This document shows, piece by piece, positions 8,543-17,305 of a DNA stretch of 64,000 nucleotides (positions are counted from its first letter, which is position 1; each line of letters begins with the position of its first letter). The stretch lies in contig NZ_PEND01000006.1 in NCBI RefSeq assembly GCF_002844195.1, forward strand, positions 186,001 to 250,000, written 5' to 3'. A model generated the notes under the pieces. The model had not been told where the DNA came from. It saw nothing but the letters and a program-made list of their open reading frames with translations, and made no database searches. A program made the translations under genes and the position numbers. This DNA is from Halegenticoccus soli. Its GTDB lineage: Archaea > Halobacteriota > Halobacteria > Halobacteriales > Haloferacaceae.

Positions 8543-9721
8543 GTGAATATCCGGGACGTCTACCTGTCGGCGCGGAAGCTGTACGAGCTCGTCGAGGAGG
8601 AGGCGACCTCGCTTTCGACGTACGACCGCCCGCTTCGGCGTCGGCTCTGGCTGTGGCGGCGGGGCTTTCTCAGCAAGTCGGACTTCCTGTACGACCTCGA
8701 CGAGTCGAGCTACCGCCGGTACCTGACGGACTTCGAGCGGTTCGTCCGGACGAAGCAGATCAACGGCCAGTGGGCCATCGCGCTGGACAACAAGCTGTTC
8801 TTCCACCACATGCTCCAACCGTTCGACGAACACCGACCGGCCGTCTTCGGGATGATCCGCGACGGTCGCTTCCTCCCCGTCGACCGGCTCGAACCCGCGG
8901 CGACGGACGGCGGCGTTCCGACCGGGGCGACCACCGACGCGCCGGAAGGGATCGACGAGCCGGTCGGATCCGACGCGCCCGAACGGAACGACGGTCGCGT
9001 CTCGGAGGCCGGCCCTCGCGTCTCGGCGCTCCTCGAAGCCGAGGGGGAGCTCGTCCTCAAGTGGATCAAAGGCGGCGGGGGGAACAACGTCCTCCTGTGT
9101 TCGTGGGACGACGGCGCGTGCGTCGTCAACGGCGATCGGATGGGCCGCGGGGCGTTCGAATCGCTCGTGGGAGAGCGGAACGAGTACCTCGTCTGCGAGT
9201 TCGTCGAACAGGGCGCGTTCGGCGCGCGGCTGTTCCCGAAGACGCCCAACACGATCCGGATCGTCACGATGTACGACGACGAGCGCGAGGAGGCGTTCGC
9301 CCCCATCGCGATCCACCGCATCGGCTCCGAGCGCTCCCTGCCGATGGACAACTTCACGCAGGGCGGGCTCAACGCCGAGATCGACGTGGAGACCGGCGAA
9401 CTGGGCAAGGCCGTCCAGCTCCCGCGGGAGACGGAGCTCGTCCGGCACGCGACGCACCCCGACACGGGGGCGGAGATCGAGGGGACGACCGTTCCGTCGT
9501 GGGACGCCGTCCGGGACCGGGTGCTGGAGATTGCGGCGTCGTACCCGCACGTCCCCTACGTCGGGTGGGACGTCGTGCCGACCGACGGCGACGGCGGGTT
9601 CCGGATCATCGAGGCGAACAGCTACCCCGGGACGAACTCCCTCCAGGTGCACCGCCCGCTCCTCGCCGACGAGCGCGCGAAGCGCTTTTACGACCGTCAC
9701 GGCGCGCTCCGGCGGGACTGA
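8543..9721 (+). CDS. Sugar-transfer-associated ATP-grasp domain protein
   Basis: A 392-residue protein related to the ATP-grasp family often found in polysaccharide or teichuronic acid gene clusters. Visible ATP-grasp features are LVLKWIKGGGGNNVLLCSW (glycine-rich ATP loop, ~residue 175), YLVCEFVEQGAF, NTIRIVTMYDD and, at the end, the metal-binding FRIIEANSYPGTNSLQVHRP. The N-terminal ~100 residues are basic for a halophile (RPLRRRLWLWRRGFLSKSDF). A low-complexity insertion (about 115-165) interrupts the protein. The start is set by the TATA box 25 nt upstream. Its placement between dnaK and dnaJ is odd. The substrate is unknown; amide or ester ligation is the generic family reaction. Confidence 0.75.
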   Translation: MNIRDVYLSARKLYELVEEEATSLSTYDRPLRRRLWLWRRGFLSKSDFLYDLDESSYRRYLTDFERFVRTKQINGQWAIALDNKLFFHHMLQPFDEHRPAVFGMIRDGRFLPVDRLEPAATDGGVPTGATTDAPEGIDEPVGSDAPERNDGRVSEAGPRVSALLEAEGELVLKWIKGGGGNNVLLCSWDDGACVVNGDRMGRGAFESLVGERNEYLVCEFVEQGAFGARLFPKTPNTIRIVTMYDDEREEAFAPIAIHRIGSERSLPMDNFTQGGLNAEIDVETGELGKAVQLPRETELVRHATHPDTGAEIEGTTVPSWDAVRDRVLEIAASYPHVPYVGWDVVPTDGDGGFRIIEANSYPGTNSLQVHRPLLADERAKRFYDRHGALRRD

Positions 9722-9777
9722 GGGATCGGAAAGCCGCGCTTTTCAAGTAGCTCGCCCGAGTACACGTTCGACAACCG

Positions 9778-10911
9778 ATGAGCGAGGACTTCTACGACGT
9801 GCTCGGGGTGTCGAAGGACGCGACCGAGGACGAGATCAAAAAGGCCTACCGGAAGAAGGCGGCCCAATATCACCCGGACGTCAGCGACGACCCTGACGCC
9901 GAGGAGAAGTTCAAGAAGGTCAAGAAGGCGAAGGAGGTCCTCAGCGACGAAGAAAAGCGCGCGGCCTACGACCGGCTCGGCCACGAGCGCTTCGAGCAGG
10001 CCGAAAAGCGCGGCGGCGCGGGCTCGGCCGGACAGGATCCGTTCGGCGGCGCCGGGGGCGGCGTAGGCGGCTTCGAGGACCTGTTCAACCAGTTCTTCGG
10101 CGGCGCGCGCGGCGACGGACGCGATCGGCCGCGCCAGGGCCCCGATCTGCGCACGAGCGTCGCGCTCGACCTCGAAGAGGCCTACGAGGGCGTCGAAAAG
10201 CGGATCACGATCGCCCGCCCTGAGCGGTGCCCCGACTGCGACGGCAGCGGCCACCCGCCGGACGCGGAGGTTCGGACGTGTCCCGAGTGCAACGGCCGGG
10301 GGCAGACGACCCGCGTCCAGCAGACCCCGTTCGGTCGGATGCAACAGACGCAGACGTGCCGCCGCTGCGGCGGCGAGGGGCAGCTGTACGACGCGACCTG
10401 TTCGACCTGCGGCGGCGACGGCCGGGTCCGCAACGAGGCGACCCTGTCAGTCGAGATCCCCGCGGGCATCCGCGACGGGCAGACGCTCCGGATGGAGCGC
10501 GAGGGCGCGCCGGGCGAGAACGGCGGCCCCAACGGCGACCTGCTGATCGAGGTCGCGGTGCGCGATCACGAGCAGTTCGAGCGCGACGGCGACGACCTCC
10601 ACTTCCGGCAGCCCATCTCCTTCCCGCAGGCCGTCTTCGGCGCCACGGTCGAGATCCCGACGCTCGGCGGGAGCGTCGAGATGGAGATCCCGGACGGGAC
10701 CCAGAGCGGCGAGACGTTCCGCCTCCGGGGCAAGGGGATGCCCCGCCTGCGCGGCCGGGGGAGCGGCGACCTCTACGTCCGAGTGCAGGTCGTCACGCCG
10801 GAGAACCTGAACCGGGAGCAGCGCGAGGCGCTCGAGGCGTTCGCCGAGGCGGGCGGCGAGGAGGTCGAGGTGAAGGAGGGCTTCTTCGAGAAGATAAAGC
10901 GGAGCTTCTGA
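9778..10911 (+). CDS. dnaJ: DnaJ (Hsp40) co-chaperone
   Basis: A 377-residue type I J-protein that stimulates DnaK ATPase. The J domain (residues 1-70) has the HPD motif in YHPDVSDDP. A Gly-rich linker follows (GGAGSAGQDPFGGAGGGVGG). The zinc domain has the four expected CxxCxGxG repeats: CPDCDGSG, CPECNGRG, CRRCGGEG and CSTCGGDG (about residues 145-215). The C-terminal substrate-binding domain follows. Start ATG 9778 (MSEDFYDVLGVS). It stands last in the grpE-dnaK-ATP-grasp-dnaJ group. Confidence 0.97.
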   Translation: MSEDFYDVLGVSKDATEDEIKKAYRKKAAQYHPDVSDDPDAEEKFKKVKKAKEVLSDEEKRAAYDRLGHERFEQAEKRGGAGSAGQDPFGGAGGGVGGFEDLFNQFFGGARGDGRDRPRQGPDLRTSVALDLEEAYEGVEKRITIARPERCPDCDGSGHPPDAEVRTCPECNGRGQTTRVQQTPFGRMQQTQTCRRCGGEGQLYDATCSTCGGDGRVRNEATLSVEIPAGIRDGQTLRMEREGAPGENGGPNGDLLIEVAVRDHEQFERDGDDLHFRQPISFPQAVFGATVEIPTLGGSVEMEIPDGTQSGETFRLRGKGMPRLRGRGSGDLYVRVQVVTPENLNREQREALEAFAEAGGEEVEVKEGFFEKIKRSF

Positions 10912-10923
10912 GGGCCCGGCGGC

Positions 10924-11487
10924 TCACGGCTCCGCGTCGCCCTCGCGGAGCACCGACGCGCCGCCCCCCGACGGCTTCGTCACGCCCGGAAGCGCGGTGA
11001 GCCACCCGTTCCGCGCGAGTTCGCGCCCGAGCCCGAACGCGCCGACGCCGACGACGAACAGCGCCACGTTGACGTGCGGATCCCGCGAGTAGACGAGCGC
11101 GAGCGTGACGGTCGCGTCGGACAGCGGGTACAGGGGCCGAAGCCCCATCGGCGTGACCACGTCCCCGGCGAGGTGCGATCCGATCCCGAGAACGCCGACC
11201 ACGGCGCCGAACCGCGCAGACTCCCCCGCGGATCGCGGGCCGCGGCGGCCGAGCGCCAATCCGACGACGGCGCCGAGGGCGCCGAGGGCGATCGCCATCC
11301 AGAGCGTGTGCGTCACCCCTCGGTGCATCAGCTGGGCGACGTACAGGTCGGCGTCGGGGGCGGCGGCGCAGAAGAGCACCCCCGCGGTCCCCGCGCGGCG
11401 CGCCCGAACGCGGCCTCTGTGGGTGAGGTACGCCGCGGCTGGGGCGTAACAGAGGAGCGCGAGTCCGATGTGGCCCGGCGCGTACAC
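10924..11487 (-). CDS. DUF457/YdjM-type membrane metal-dependent hydrolase
   Basis: A 187-residue polytopic membrane protein of the DUF457 family. Family motifs are an early GHIGLALL, a PDADLY loop, HRGVTHTLWM and SHLAGDVVTPMGLRPLYP, whose His/Asp residues are the likely metal ligands. About five hydrophobic segments are visible. The start codon is GTG 11487, supported by a TATA element 25 nt upstream. It is convergent with dnaJ (12 nt between the stops). Physiological function is unknown for this family. Confidence 0.85.
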   Translation of the reverse strand: MYAPGHIGLALLCYAPAAAYLTHRGRVRARRAGTAGVLFCAAAPDADLYVAQLMHRGVTHTLWMAIALGALGAVVGLALGRRGPRSAGESARFGAVVGVLGIGSHLAGDVVTPMGLRPLYPLSDATVTLALVYSRDPHVNVALFVVGVGAFGLGRELARNGWLTALPGVTKPSGGGASVLREGDAEP

Positions 11488-11508
11488 ACCCTATGGATTC
11501 CGTTCTCC

Positions 11509-11516
11509 TATAAAAA
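11509..11516 (-). promoter_or_regulatory. TATA box of the DUF457 gene
   Basis: TTTTTATA (minus strand) is centred 25 nt before GTG 11487, matching a leaderless start. Confidence 0.6.
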
Positions 11517-11718
11517 TTCCCGGCAACGGGTCAGTGATCCGACCCGATAACTTCGTCGTTACCGACGGTTCGGGTGGCGGTAGGATCCGCTTACGGCCGG
11601 TGCTCGCTGTTCTCCCGCGATTCGTCACCGTTCGCGCACAACCCGTTTTGTCACTGCCAGCCCGCCGTTCGCCGGCGATGTCGGCGCACTTTTCGCCCGC
11701 GGATCGAAACGGTGAGGC

Positions 11719-12435
11719 ATGGAGACGCTCTGCGATCTCGTCGCGCGCGACCGGCGGAGCGAGCGCCCGGCGCTCCGGATCGCCGGTTCGACCCCGTACA
11801 GCTACCGCGACTTCTGTACGACCGCGTGGAAGGCGAGCCACGCCCTGCGGTACCTCGGCGTCGGCCGCGGTCGGCGGGTCGAACTCGACGACGACCCGTC
11901 CCCGGCACCGATTCTGACGTTCCTCGGCGCGGTCCTGCTCGGCGCGGAGGCGGGTTTCGTCCCCGGCGAGGGGGACGCCCGGGCCGTCGTCGTCCCGCGC
12001 TCCCGCGAGGGCGAGTTCGACCTCCCGCCGGGGCGAAAACTCGTCGTCTACGGCGGGCGGCCGTCGTCGCCGAACGCGACGCACTGGGAGCGCGACGTCT
12101 GGAGCGAGAACCCGACGTTTCCCCCCGTCGGCGTCGAGCCGGGAGATCCCGCGCTCGTCACGGGCGGCAGCGCGTACACCCACGCGGACCTCCTGTCGGC
12201 CGCTCGGAGCGTCGCGGATCGCTTCGACCTCGACGCCGACGGCGAGGTCGCGGTTCGCTCGCCCCTGCGCCGTCCGGGAACCGTCGCGGCCGGGCTCGTC
12301 GCGCCGCTCCTGGCGGGGGGGACGATCGTCTCTCCCGGCGCTGACTCGGAGGAAGCGACGGTCTGCGATCTTGGCGTCGGCTCCGACTGTCCGGACGACG
12401 CCGAGATCGCGCCGGACGAGGTCGGCCTCGCCTGA
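11719..12435 (+). CDS. Truncated acyl-CoA synthetase-like (AMP-ligase N-domain) protein
   Basis: A 238-residue protein resembling the N-terminal half of acyl-CoA synthetases: an opening METLCDLVARDRRSERPALRI and SYRDFCTTAWKASHALRYLGV like the start of that fold, then a segment with YTHADLLSAARSVADRF and a VAAGLVAPLLAGGTIV motif like the region before the ATP loop. The AMP-binding signature (SGTTGxPKG), the hinge and the catalytic Lys are absent, so it cannot be a working ligase. It stands next to, and converges on, a full-length acyl-CoA synthetase gene. It may be a regulator or lid protein, or a degenerate copy. Function unknown. Confidence 0.6.
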   Translation: METLCDLVARDRRSERPALRIAGSTPYSYRDFCTTAWKASHALRYLGVGRGRRVELDDDPSPAPILTFLGAVLLGAEAGFVPGEGDARAVVVPRSREGEFDLPPGRKLVVYGGRPSSPNATHWERDVWSENPTFPPVGVEPGDPALVTGGSAYTHADLLSAARSVADRFDLDADGEVAVRSPLRRPGTVAAGLVAPLLAGGTIVSPGADSEEATVCDLGVGSDCPDDAEIAPDEVGLA

Positions 12436-12465
12436 CCGGCTCGATCACTTCGTCGTCTGGATCTA

Positions 12466-14457
12466 CTACTTCGCCGCCTGGATCTTTTCGAGCGCGTCCG
12501 GGTTCTCGATGCTGCTCATGTCGCCGAGCTCCTCCCCGGCGTAGATCGAGGCGATGGCCCGGCGGATGATCTTCCCGCTCTGCGTTTTGGGAAACTCGTC
12601 GACGAACAGCACCTCGCGCGGGCGGAACGGCTTGCCGAGCTCCTCGCCGACGAGCTCACGCAGCTCCTCGCGGAGCGCGTCGCTCACGGCGTGGCCCTCC
12701 TCCAGCACGACGTAGGCGACGACCGCCGTCCCGGTGGTGTCGTCGGGGACGCCGACCGCGGCGGCCTGGTTGACCGCGTCGTGTTCGATGAGCGCGCCCT
12801 CGACCTCGGCGGGACCGACCTTCCGTCCGGCGACGTTCAGGGCGTCGTCGGCCCGGCCGTGGAGGAACCAGAAGCCGTCCTCGTCCTTCTGCGCCCAGTC
12901 GCCGTGGTCCCACAGCGGCGGCTCCTCGAAGGTCGACCAGTACTCCTCCAGGTAGCGCTCGTCGCCGTCCCAGAGGCTCTTGGTCATCGAGGGGCAGGAG
13001 TCGCGCGCGACGAGGAACCCGCGTTCGTGGACGTCCGCGATCGACTCGCCGGCCGAGTTCACGATGTCGACCGCCATCCCGAGGCCGGGGCCGCCGAGGG
13101 TACAGGGCTTGAGCGGCTGGGTCGGCATCGGCATGAGGAAGCAGCCGCAGATCTCGGTGCCGCCGGAGATGTTGATGATCGGCGCCTCGCCCCCGCCGAC
13201 GTTCTCGTAGAACCACATCCACGACTCGGGGTCCCACGGCTCGCCGGTCGACCCGAGCAGCCGGAGGCTGGAGAGGTTGTGCCCGTCGAGCCACTCGTCG
13301 CCGTGCTTGCGGAGCGCCCGGATCGCGGTCGGGGAGATGCCGAACACGGTGAGCCCGTGGCGGTCGATCATCTCCCAGAAACGGTCCGGGTCGGGGTAGT
13401 CCGGCGCGCCCTCGTACATGAAGATCGTCCCGCCGAAGGTGTGGTTGCCGATGAGCGTCCACGGCCCCATCATCCAGCCGATGTCCGACACCCAGAAGAA
13501 GCGGTCCCACGGCTTGTGGTCGAATCCGAAGTAGATCTCCTTGGCGCACTGCATCTGGACGCCCGCGTGAGTGTGGACGATCCCCTTCGGCTTGCCCGTC
13601 GTCCCCGACGAGTACAGGAGCATCGACTCCTGCTCCGAGGGGAGCGCCTTCGTCTCGTACCCGTCGTCCGCGCGCTCGACGGTCTCGTGCCACCACTCGT
13701 CCCGTCCGTCCTCCCAGGGGACGTCGACGCCGCTCTCGGGATCGCTCGCCCCGAGGCGGTCGAAGACGATCGCGTGCTCGACGTGGCCGGCCGCCTCGAT
13801 GGCCTCGTCGGCGGTGTCCTTCAGGACGATCTCGCCGCCCCGGCGGTAGAACCCGTCCCCCGTGAACAGCACGGAGCACTCCGCGTCCTCGATTCGGGTG
13901 GCGACGGCGTCCACGCCGAACCCCGAGAAGATCGGCACGGCGATCGCGCCGACCTTGAAACAGCCGTAGAGGATCGAGATGACCTCGGGGACCATGGGCA
14001 TGTAGAGGCCGACGGTGTCGCCGGTGCCGACGCCGCGCTCTTCGAGCGCGTTCGCCACCTTGTTCGCCTGGCGGTGGAGCTCGTGGAAGGTGATCTCCCG
14101 CACCTCGCCGGGTTCGCCCTCCCAGATGCACGCCACCTTGTTGCGCGTCTCGCTTTCGGGGGCGGCGTGCCGGTCGACGACGTTGTGCGCGACGTTGATC
14201 CGGCCGCCGGGGTACCAGCGGGTGAACTGCGGGCCGTCCGCGTCGTCGCGCACCTCGTCGTAGCCCTCGTAGAACTCGACGCCGAGGTAGTCGGGCAGTT
14301 CGTCCCAGAACCAGTCTACCTCGCCGCAGGTCCGCTCTATCAGCCCGTCGTAGTCGTCGATCCCGTACTCCTGCATGAACGCGTACACGTTGGTGGACTC
14401 GACGAACTCCCGGCTCGGTTCGTGGACCACCTCGTCCGTGTCGGGTACTGTTTCCAT
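12466..14457 (-). CDS. Acyl-CoA (acetyl-CoA-like) synthetase
   Basis: A 663-residue AMP-forming ligase that activates a carboxylic acid to its CoA thioester. Motifs: WYPGGRINVAHNVVDRHA (ACS N-domain), ATP loop LLYSSGTTGKPKGIVHTH (~285), GTEICG, HGDWAQKDEDGFWFLHGRAD (hinge Asp), GRKVGPAEVE and the catalytic Lys in FPKTQSGKIIRRAI near the C-terminus. The length fits the ACS family. The acid used is not predictable from sequence; the neighbourhood (kinase, acyl-CoA dehydrogenase, SDR, two carboxylate transporters) suggests a short- or medium-chain oxo/hydroxy acid. A possible minus-strand TATA (TAAAAATTA, 14494-14502) lies 41 nt before the start. Confidence 0.9.
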   Translation of the reverse strand: METVPDTDEVVHEPSREFVESTNVYAFMQEYGIDDYDGLIERTCGEVDWFWDELPDYLGVEFYEGYDEVRDDADGPQFTRWYPGGRINVAHNVVDRHAAPESETRNKVACIWEGEPGEVREITFHELHRQANKVANALEERGVGTGDTVGLYMPMVPEVISILYGCFKVGAIAVPIFSGFGVDAVATRIEDAECSVLFTGDGFYRRGGEIVLKDTADEAIEAAGHVEHAIVFDRLGASDPESGVDVPWEDGRDEWWHETVERADDGYETKALPSEQESMLLYSSGTTGKPKGIVHTHAGVQMQCAKEIYFGFDHKPWDRFFWVSDIGWMMGPWTLIGNHTFGGTIFMYEGAPDYPDPDRFWEMIDRHGLTVFGISPTAIRALRKHGDEWLDGHNLSSLRLLGSTGEPWDPESWMWFYENVGGGEAPIINISGGTEICGCFLMPMPTQPLKPCTLGGPGLGMAVDIVNSAGESIADVHERGFLVARDSCPSMTKSLWDGDERYLEEYWSTFEEPPLWDHGDWAQKDEDGFWFLHGRADDALNVAGRKVGPAEVEGALIEHDAVNQAAAVGVPDDTTGTAVVAYVVLEEGHAVSDALREELRELVGEELGKPFRPREVLFVDEFPKTQSGKIIRRAIASIYAGEELGDMSSIENPDALEKIQAAK

Positions 14458-14555
14458 GGGACGGTCTCGGTGGCACTACAGCGCAGGGCGACGTAATTTT
14501 TACCCAATCGATCACCAACGTCGGGGGCGAAACCGGCGGCCGGCGGTCGGTCCGC

Positions 14556-15680
14556 TCACAGTTCCTCGTCGCCGTCGACGATCCGAACCGCCCGGTCCGC
14601 CAGCGCCGGGACGCCCGCGCCCATCTTCGGGTACAGCGGGTCGCTGCTGTTGCCCTCCAGGTGCCGCCTGAGGAACATCTCGCCGAGCGCCGCCAGCTTG
14701 TAGACGGCGAGCGCCCGGTAGAAGCGGTCGTTCTCGAACGCGATTCCCGTCCGCTCCTCGTACCGCTCTGCGAGTTCGCGCCGCGTCGGGTACCCCTCGC
14801 GCGCCATGAACGTCGGCATGAGCTCGGGAACCGCCGGTTCCGGGTCGCCCTCGTCGCGCCAGAACGCGAGCAGCCAGCCGAGATCCGAGAGCGGGTCGCC
14901 GAGCGTCGACAGCTCCCAGTCGAAGACGGCGACGATTTCGGGCTCGGCGGCCCCGCGCGCGCCGCCCGCGCCCCCGTTCCCCGACGCGTATCGACCCGCG
15001 GGCGCGAACATCACGTTGTCGAGCTTGTAGTCGCCGTGGACGAGCGTCTCGGGGTGCGACTCGGGGACGTTGTCCGCGAGCCACTCGCCGACCGCCTCCA
15101 GCGCGGGCACTTCGCGCTCCTCCCGCGTCCGCTCGAAGGCCCACGCGAGCTGTTTCCGCCAGCGTTCGACCTGTCGCTCGGTGTAGCCCGCCGGCCGGCC
15201 GAAGTCGCCCAGGCCGACGGCCTCGTAGTCCACGCCGTGGATCGTCGCCAGCGCGTCGACGAGCTCCTCGCCGATCCGCCGTCGAGCGCCGGGAGCGGCG
15301 AACCGCTCCGGCTCCGACTCGCGGAGCACGTCGCCCTCGACCCGCTCCATGACGTAGAAGTCGCAGCCGAGCACGCCGTGATCCTCGCAGGCGAGCACCG
15401 TCGGGGGAACCGGGACCTCGGTTCCCTGTAGCGCGTCCACGACGCGGTACTCGCGGAGCACGTCGTGCGCCGTCTCCGCGACCTCGCCCGGCGGCGGGCG
15501 GCGGATCACGAGGTCGCGGTCGCCCCACGTCGCGAACAGCGTCTCGTTCGAGTGCCCCGCGTCGTGTCGCTCGACCGCGAACGGCTCCGCCTCGCCGAGC
15601 TCGCCCGCGAGGTACGATCGCAGGGCGTCCTCGTCCACGAGGCGTTCGAAGTACCCGTCGGGCCGATCCGCGTCGCTCAC
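14556..15680 (-). CDS. ACAD10/11-type phosphotransferase (LvaA-like kinase)
   Basis: A 374-residue kinase-fold protein of the aminoglycoside-phosphotransferase superfamily, in the subgroup related to the N-terminal domain of mammalian ACAD10/11 and bacterial LvaA. Seen: the nucleotide-loop region GHSNETLFATWGDRDLVIRR followed by PPP, the catalytic loop HGDYKLDN (residues 215-222) and the metal motif DWELSTLGDPLSDLGW (from 254). Members phosphorylate the 4-hydroxyl of 4-hydroxyacyl-CoAs. An Asn/Gly/Ala-rich insert (230-245) separates the loops. It lies downstream of no promoter of its own that I can place with certainty, and is divergent from the acyl-CoA dehydrogenase gene (214 nt between starts). 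Subfamily firm; substrate inferred. Confidence 0.82.
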   Translation of the reverse strand: MSDADRPDGYFERLVDEDALRSYLAGELGEAEPFAVERHDAGHSNETLFATWGDRDLVIRRPPPGEVAETAHDVLREYRVVDALQGTEVPVPPTVLACEDHGVLGCDFYVMERVEGDVLRESEPERFAAPGARRRIGEELVDALATIHGVDYEAVGLGDFGRPAGYTERQVERWRKQLAWAFERTREEREVPALEAVGEWLADNVPESHPETLVHGDYKLDNVMFAPAGRYASGNGGAGGARGAAEPEIVAVFDWELSTLGDPLSDLGWLLAFWRDEGDPEPAVPELMPTFMAREGYPTRRELAERYEERTGIAFENDRFYRALAVYKLAALGEMFLRRHLEGNSSDPLYPKMGAGVPALADRAVRIVDGDEEL

Positions 15681-15894
15681 GATTCGGTCGACCCCCGTCG
15701 CGTCGCTCGGACCATGGCTGTGCGGTACGGCATCGCCCTACAATTATGTACCGTCGACCGCGCCGCCGGCCGGTACTTCTGGACGCCGCCGCGCGGTCGT
15801 CCTCCCCCGCGCCTCTTCGGTTCCGGCGGCGGCGCTTCGGCGCGAGATTTCCCCCGCACGAGACTTTTTGACGCGACGCCCGCATCTGTGACCT

Positions 15895-17112
15895 ATGAGG
15901 TACGATGACTCGGATCGCGCGCGCGAGGTCGCCGCCCGGACGCGCGAGTTCGTCGACGAGGTGGTGATCCCCGTCGAGCGCGATCACCTCGGCCGCGAAC
16001 CGGCGTCGGACGGGACGATCGCCGACCTCCGGGAGCGAGCGCGGGAGTACGGCGTGTACGGTCCGCAGATTCCCGAGGCGTACGGCGGCATGGGGATGAG
16101 CTACCGGGACGTACTCCCGGTTTTCGAGGAGGCGGGCCGGAGTCTCCTCGCCCCGGCGGCCCTTCGCGTCGACGCCCCCGACGAGGGGAACATGCACACG
16201 CTCGCACTCGTCGGGACGGACGAGCAGAAGGAAGCGTGGCTCCGCCCCCTCGCGGCGGGCGAGATCAGCTCCGGCTTCTGCATGACCGAACCGATCCAGG
16301 GCGGCGGATCGGACCCGAAGATGCTCCGCACGCGCGCCGAACGGGACGGCGACGAATGGGTCGTCACCGGGCACAAGTGGTGGACGACGAACGGCGCGGA
16401 GGCGGACGTGTTCCTCGTGATGGTGCGGACGGACCCGGACGCACACCCGTACGAGGGCTGCTCGATCGTTCTCGTCCCGGCGGACGCTCCGGGCGTCGAG
16501 GTGAAGCGAGCGATCCCGCACACCGGCGGCGACGTGACCGGCCAGAGCCACGCAGAGATCCTGTTCGACGGCGCCAGGGTGCCCACCGAGAATCTCCTGG
16601 GCGAGGAGAACGCCGGGTTCGAGATCGCCCAGCGGCGACTCGGACCGGCCCGGCTGACCCACTGCATGCGCTACTCCGGCATGGCGGAACGGGCGCTCGA
16701 CATCGCGAAGGCGTACGCGTCCGAACGCGAGGCGTTCGGTTCGTCGCTCGCGGAGAAGCAGGCGCTCCGGTTCGGGCTGGCGGAGGCGGAGACGCGGCTC
16801 CACGCCGTCCGCTGTATGGTCCGACACGCCGCCCGGCGGATCGAGGCCGGCGACGAAGCGCGCGTCGAGGTGTCGATGAGCAAGCTGTACGCCTCGAACG
16901 TGGTGCAGGAGACCGTCGACGCGGCGATGCAGGTGTGCGGGGCGAACGCCGTCGGGAAGGACCTCCCGCTGGCGGACTTCTACGAGAACGTCCGGCAGTT
17001 CCGCTTCGTCGACGGCGCCGACGAGGTACACAAGCGCGTCATCGCCCGCGACGCCTTCTCGGACGTCGATCCCGGGGAGTTGGCGAACATCACGCGGTAC
17101 GACGAGCCCTGA
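15895..17112 (+). CDS. Acyl-CoA dehydrogenase, ACAD10/11 (LvaC)-like
   Basis: A 405-residue flavoenzyme of the acyl-CoA dehydrogenase fold. Typical segments: YGGMGMSYRDVLPVFEEAGR, GFCMTEPIQGGGSDPKML (FAD/substrate loop), GHKWWTTNGAEAD, RLGPARLTHCMRYSGMAERA and QVCGANAVGKDLPLADFYEN. The C-terminal segment is FVDGADEVHKRVIARDAF (371-388). Ordinary dehydrogenases have YEGT with the catalytic Glu here; the DG-x-DEVH form is typical of the ACAD10/11 group, which removes phosphate from 4-phosphoacyl-CoA. It is divergent from the kinase gene, consistent with joint regulation. A weak TATA (ACTTTTTGAC, 15862-15871) is 28 nt upstream. Confidence 0.88.
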   Translation: MRYDDSDRAREVAARTREFVDEVVIPVERDHLGREPASDGTIADLRERAREYGVYGPQIPEAYGGMGMSYRDVLPVFEEAGRSLLAPAALRVDAPDEGNMHTLALVGTDEQKEAWLRPLAAGEISSGFCMTEPIQGGGSDPKMLRTRAERDGDEWVVTGHKWWTTNGAEADVFLVMVRTDPDAHPYEGCSIVLVPADAPGVEVKRAIPHTGGDVTGQSHAEILFDGARVPTENLLGEENAGFEIAQRRLGPARLTHCMRYSGMAERALDIAKAYASEREAFGSSLAEKQALRFGLAEAETRLHAVRCMVRHAARRIEAGDEARVEVSMSKLYASNVVQETVDAAMQVCGANAVGKDLPLADFYENVRQFRFVDGADEVHKRVIARDAFSDVDPGELANITRYDEP

Positions 17113-17275
17113 GCGGACTCGACCCCGGATGCGCTCGGTCGGTCGGGTTCGGGAGCGGCGATATCCGGACCTTCGCCCGGCAGCCACGATCGATCGCTGC
17201 GACCGATCCCGATCGTCGTCGCCCGATCGCCGCACGACCCGTCACCGCGTGAAATCCGAACCCCGTCGGCCGAAC

Positions 17276-17285
17276 CGTTATATCT
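17276..17285 (+). promoter_or_regulatory. TATA box of the MFS transporter gene
   Basis: CGTTATATCT is centred 26 nt before ATG 17306; it selects this internal ATG over codons upstream in the same open frame. Confidence 0.65.
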
Positions 17286-17305
17286 CCGACGTGAGATCCG
17301 AGGGT

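Noticed and set aside
14512-17235. Very long open frames antisense to real genes here and at 45975-48704 and 52000-54882
   Set aside because: High GC suppresses stops in all frames; the translations are Arg/Gly/Pro-rich with no family motifs and are opposite to well-supported genes.
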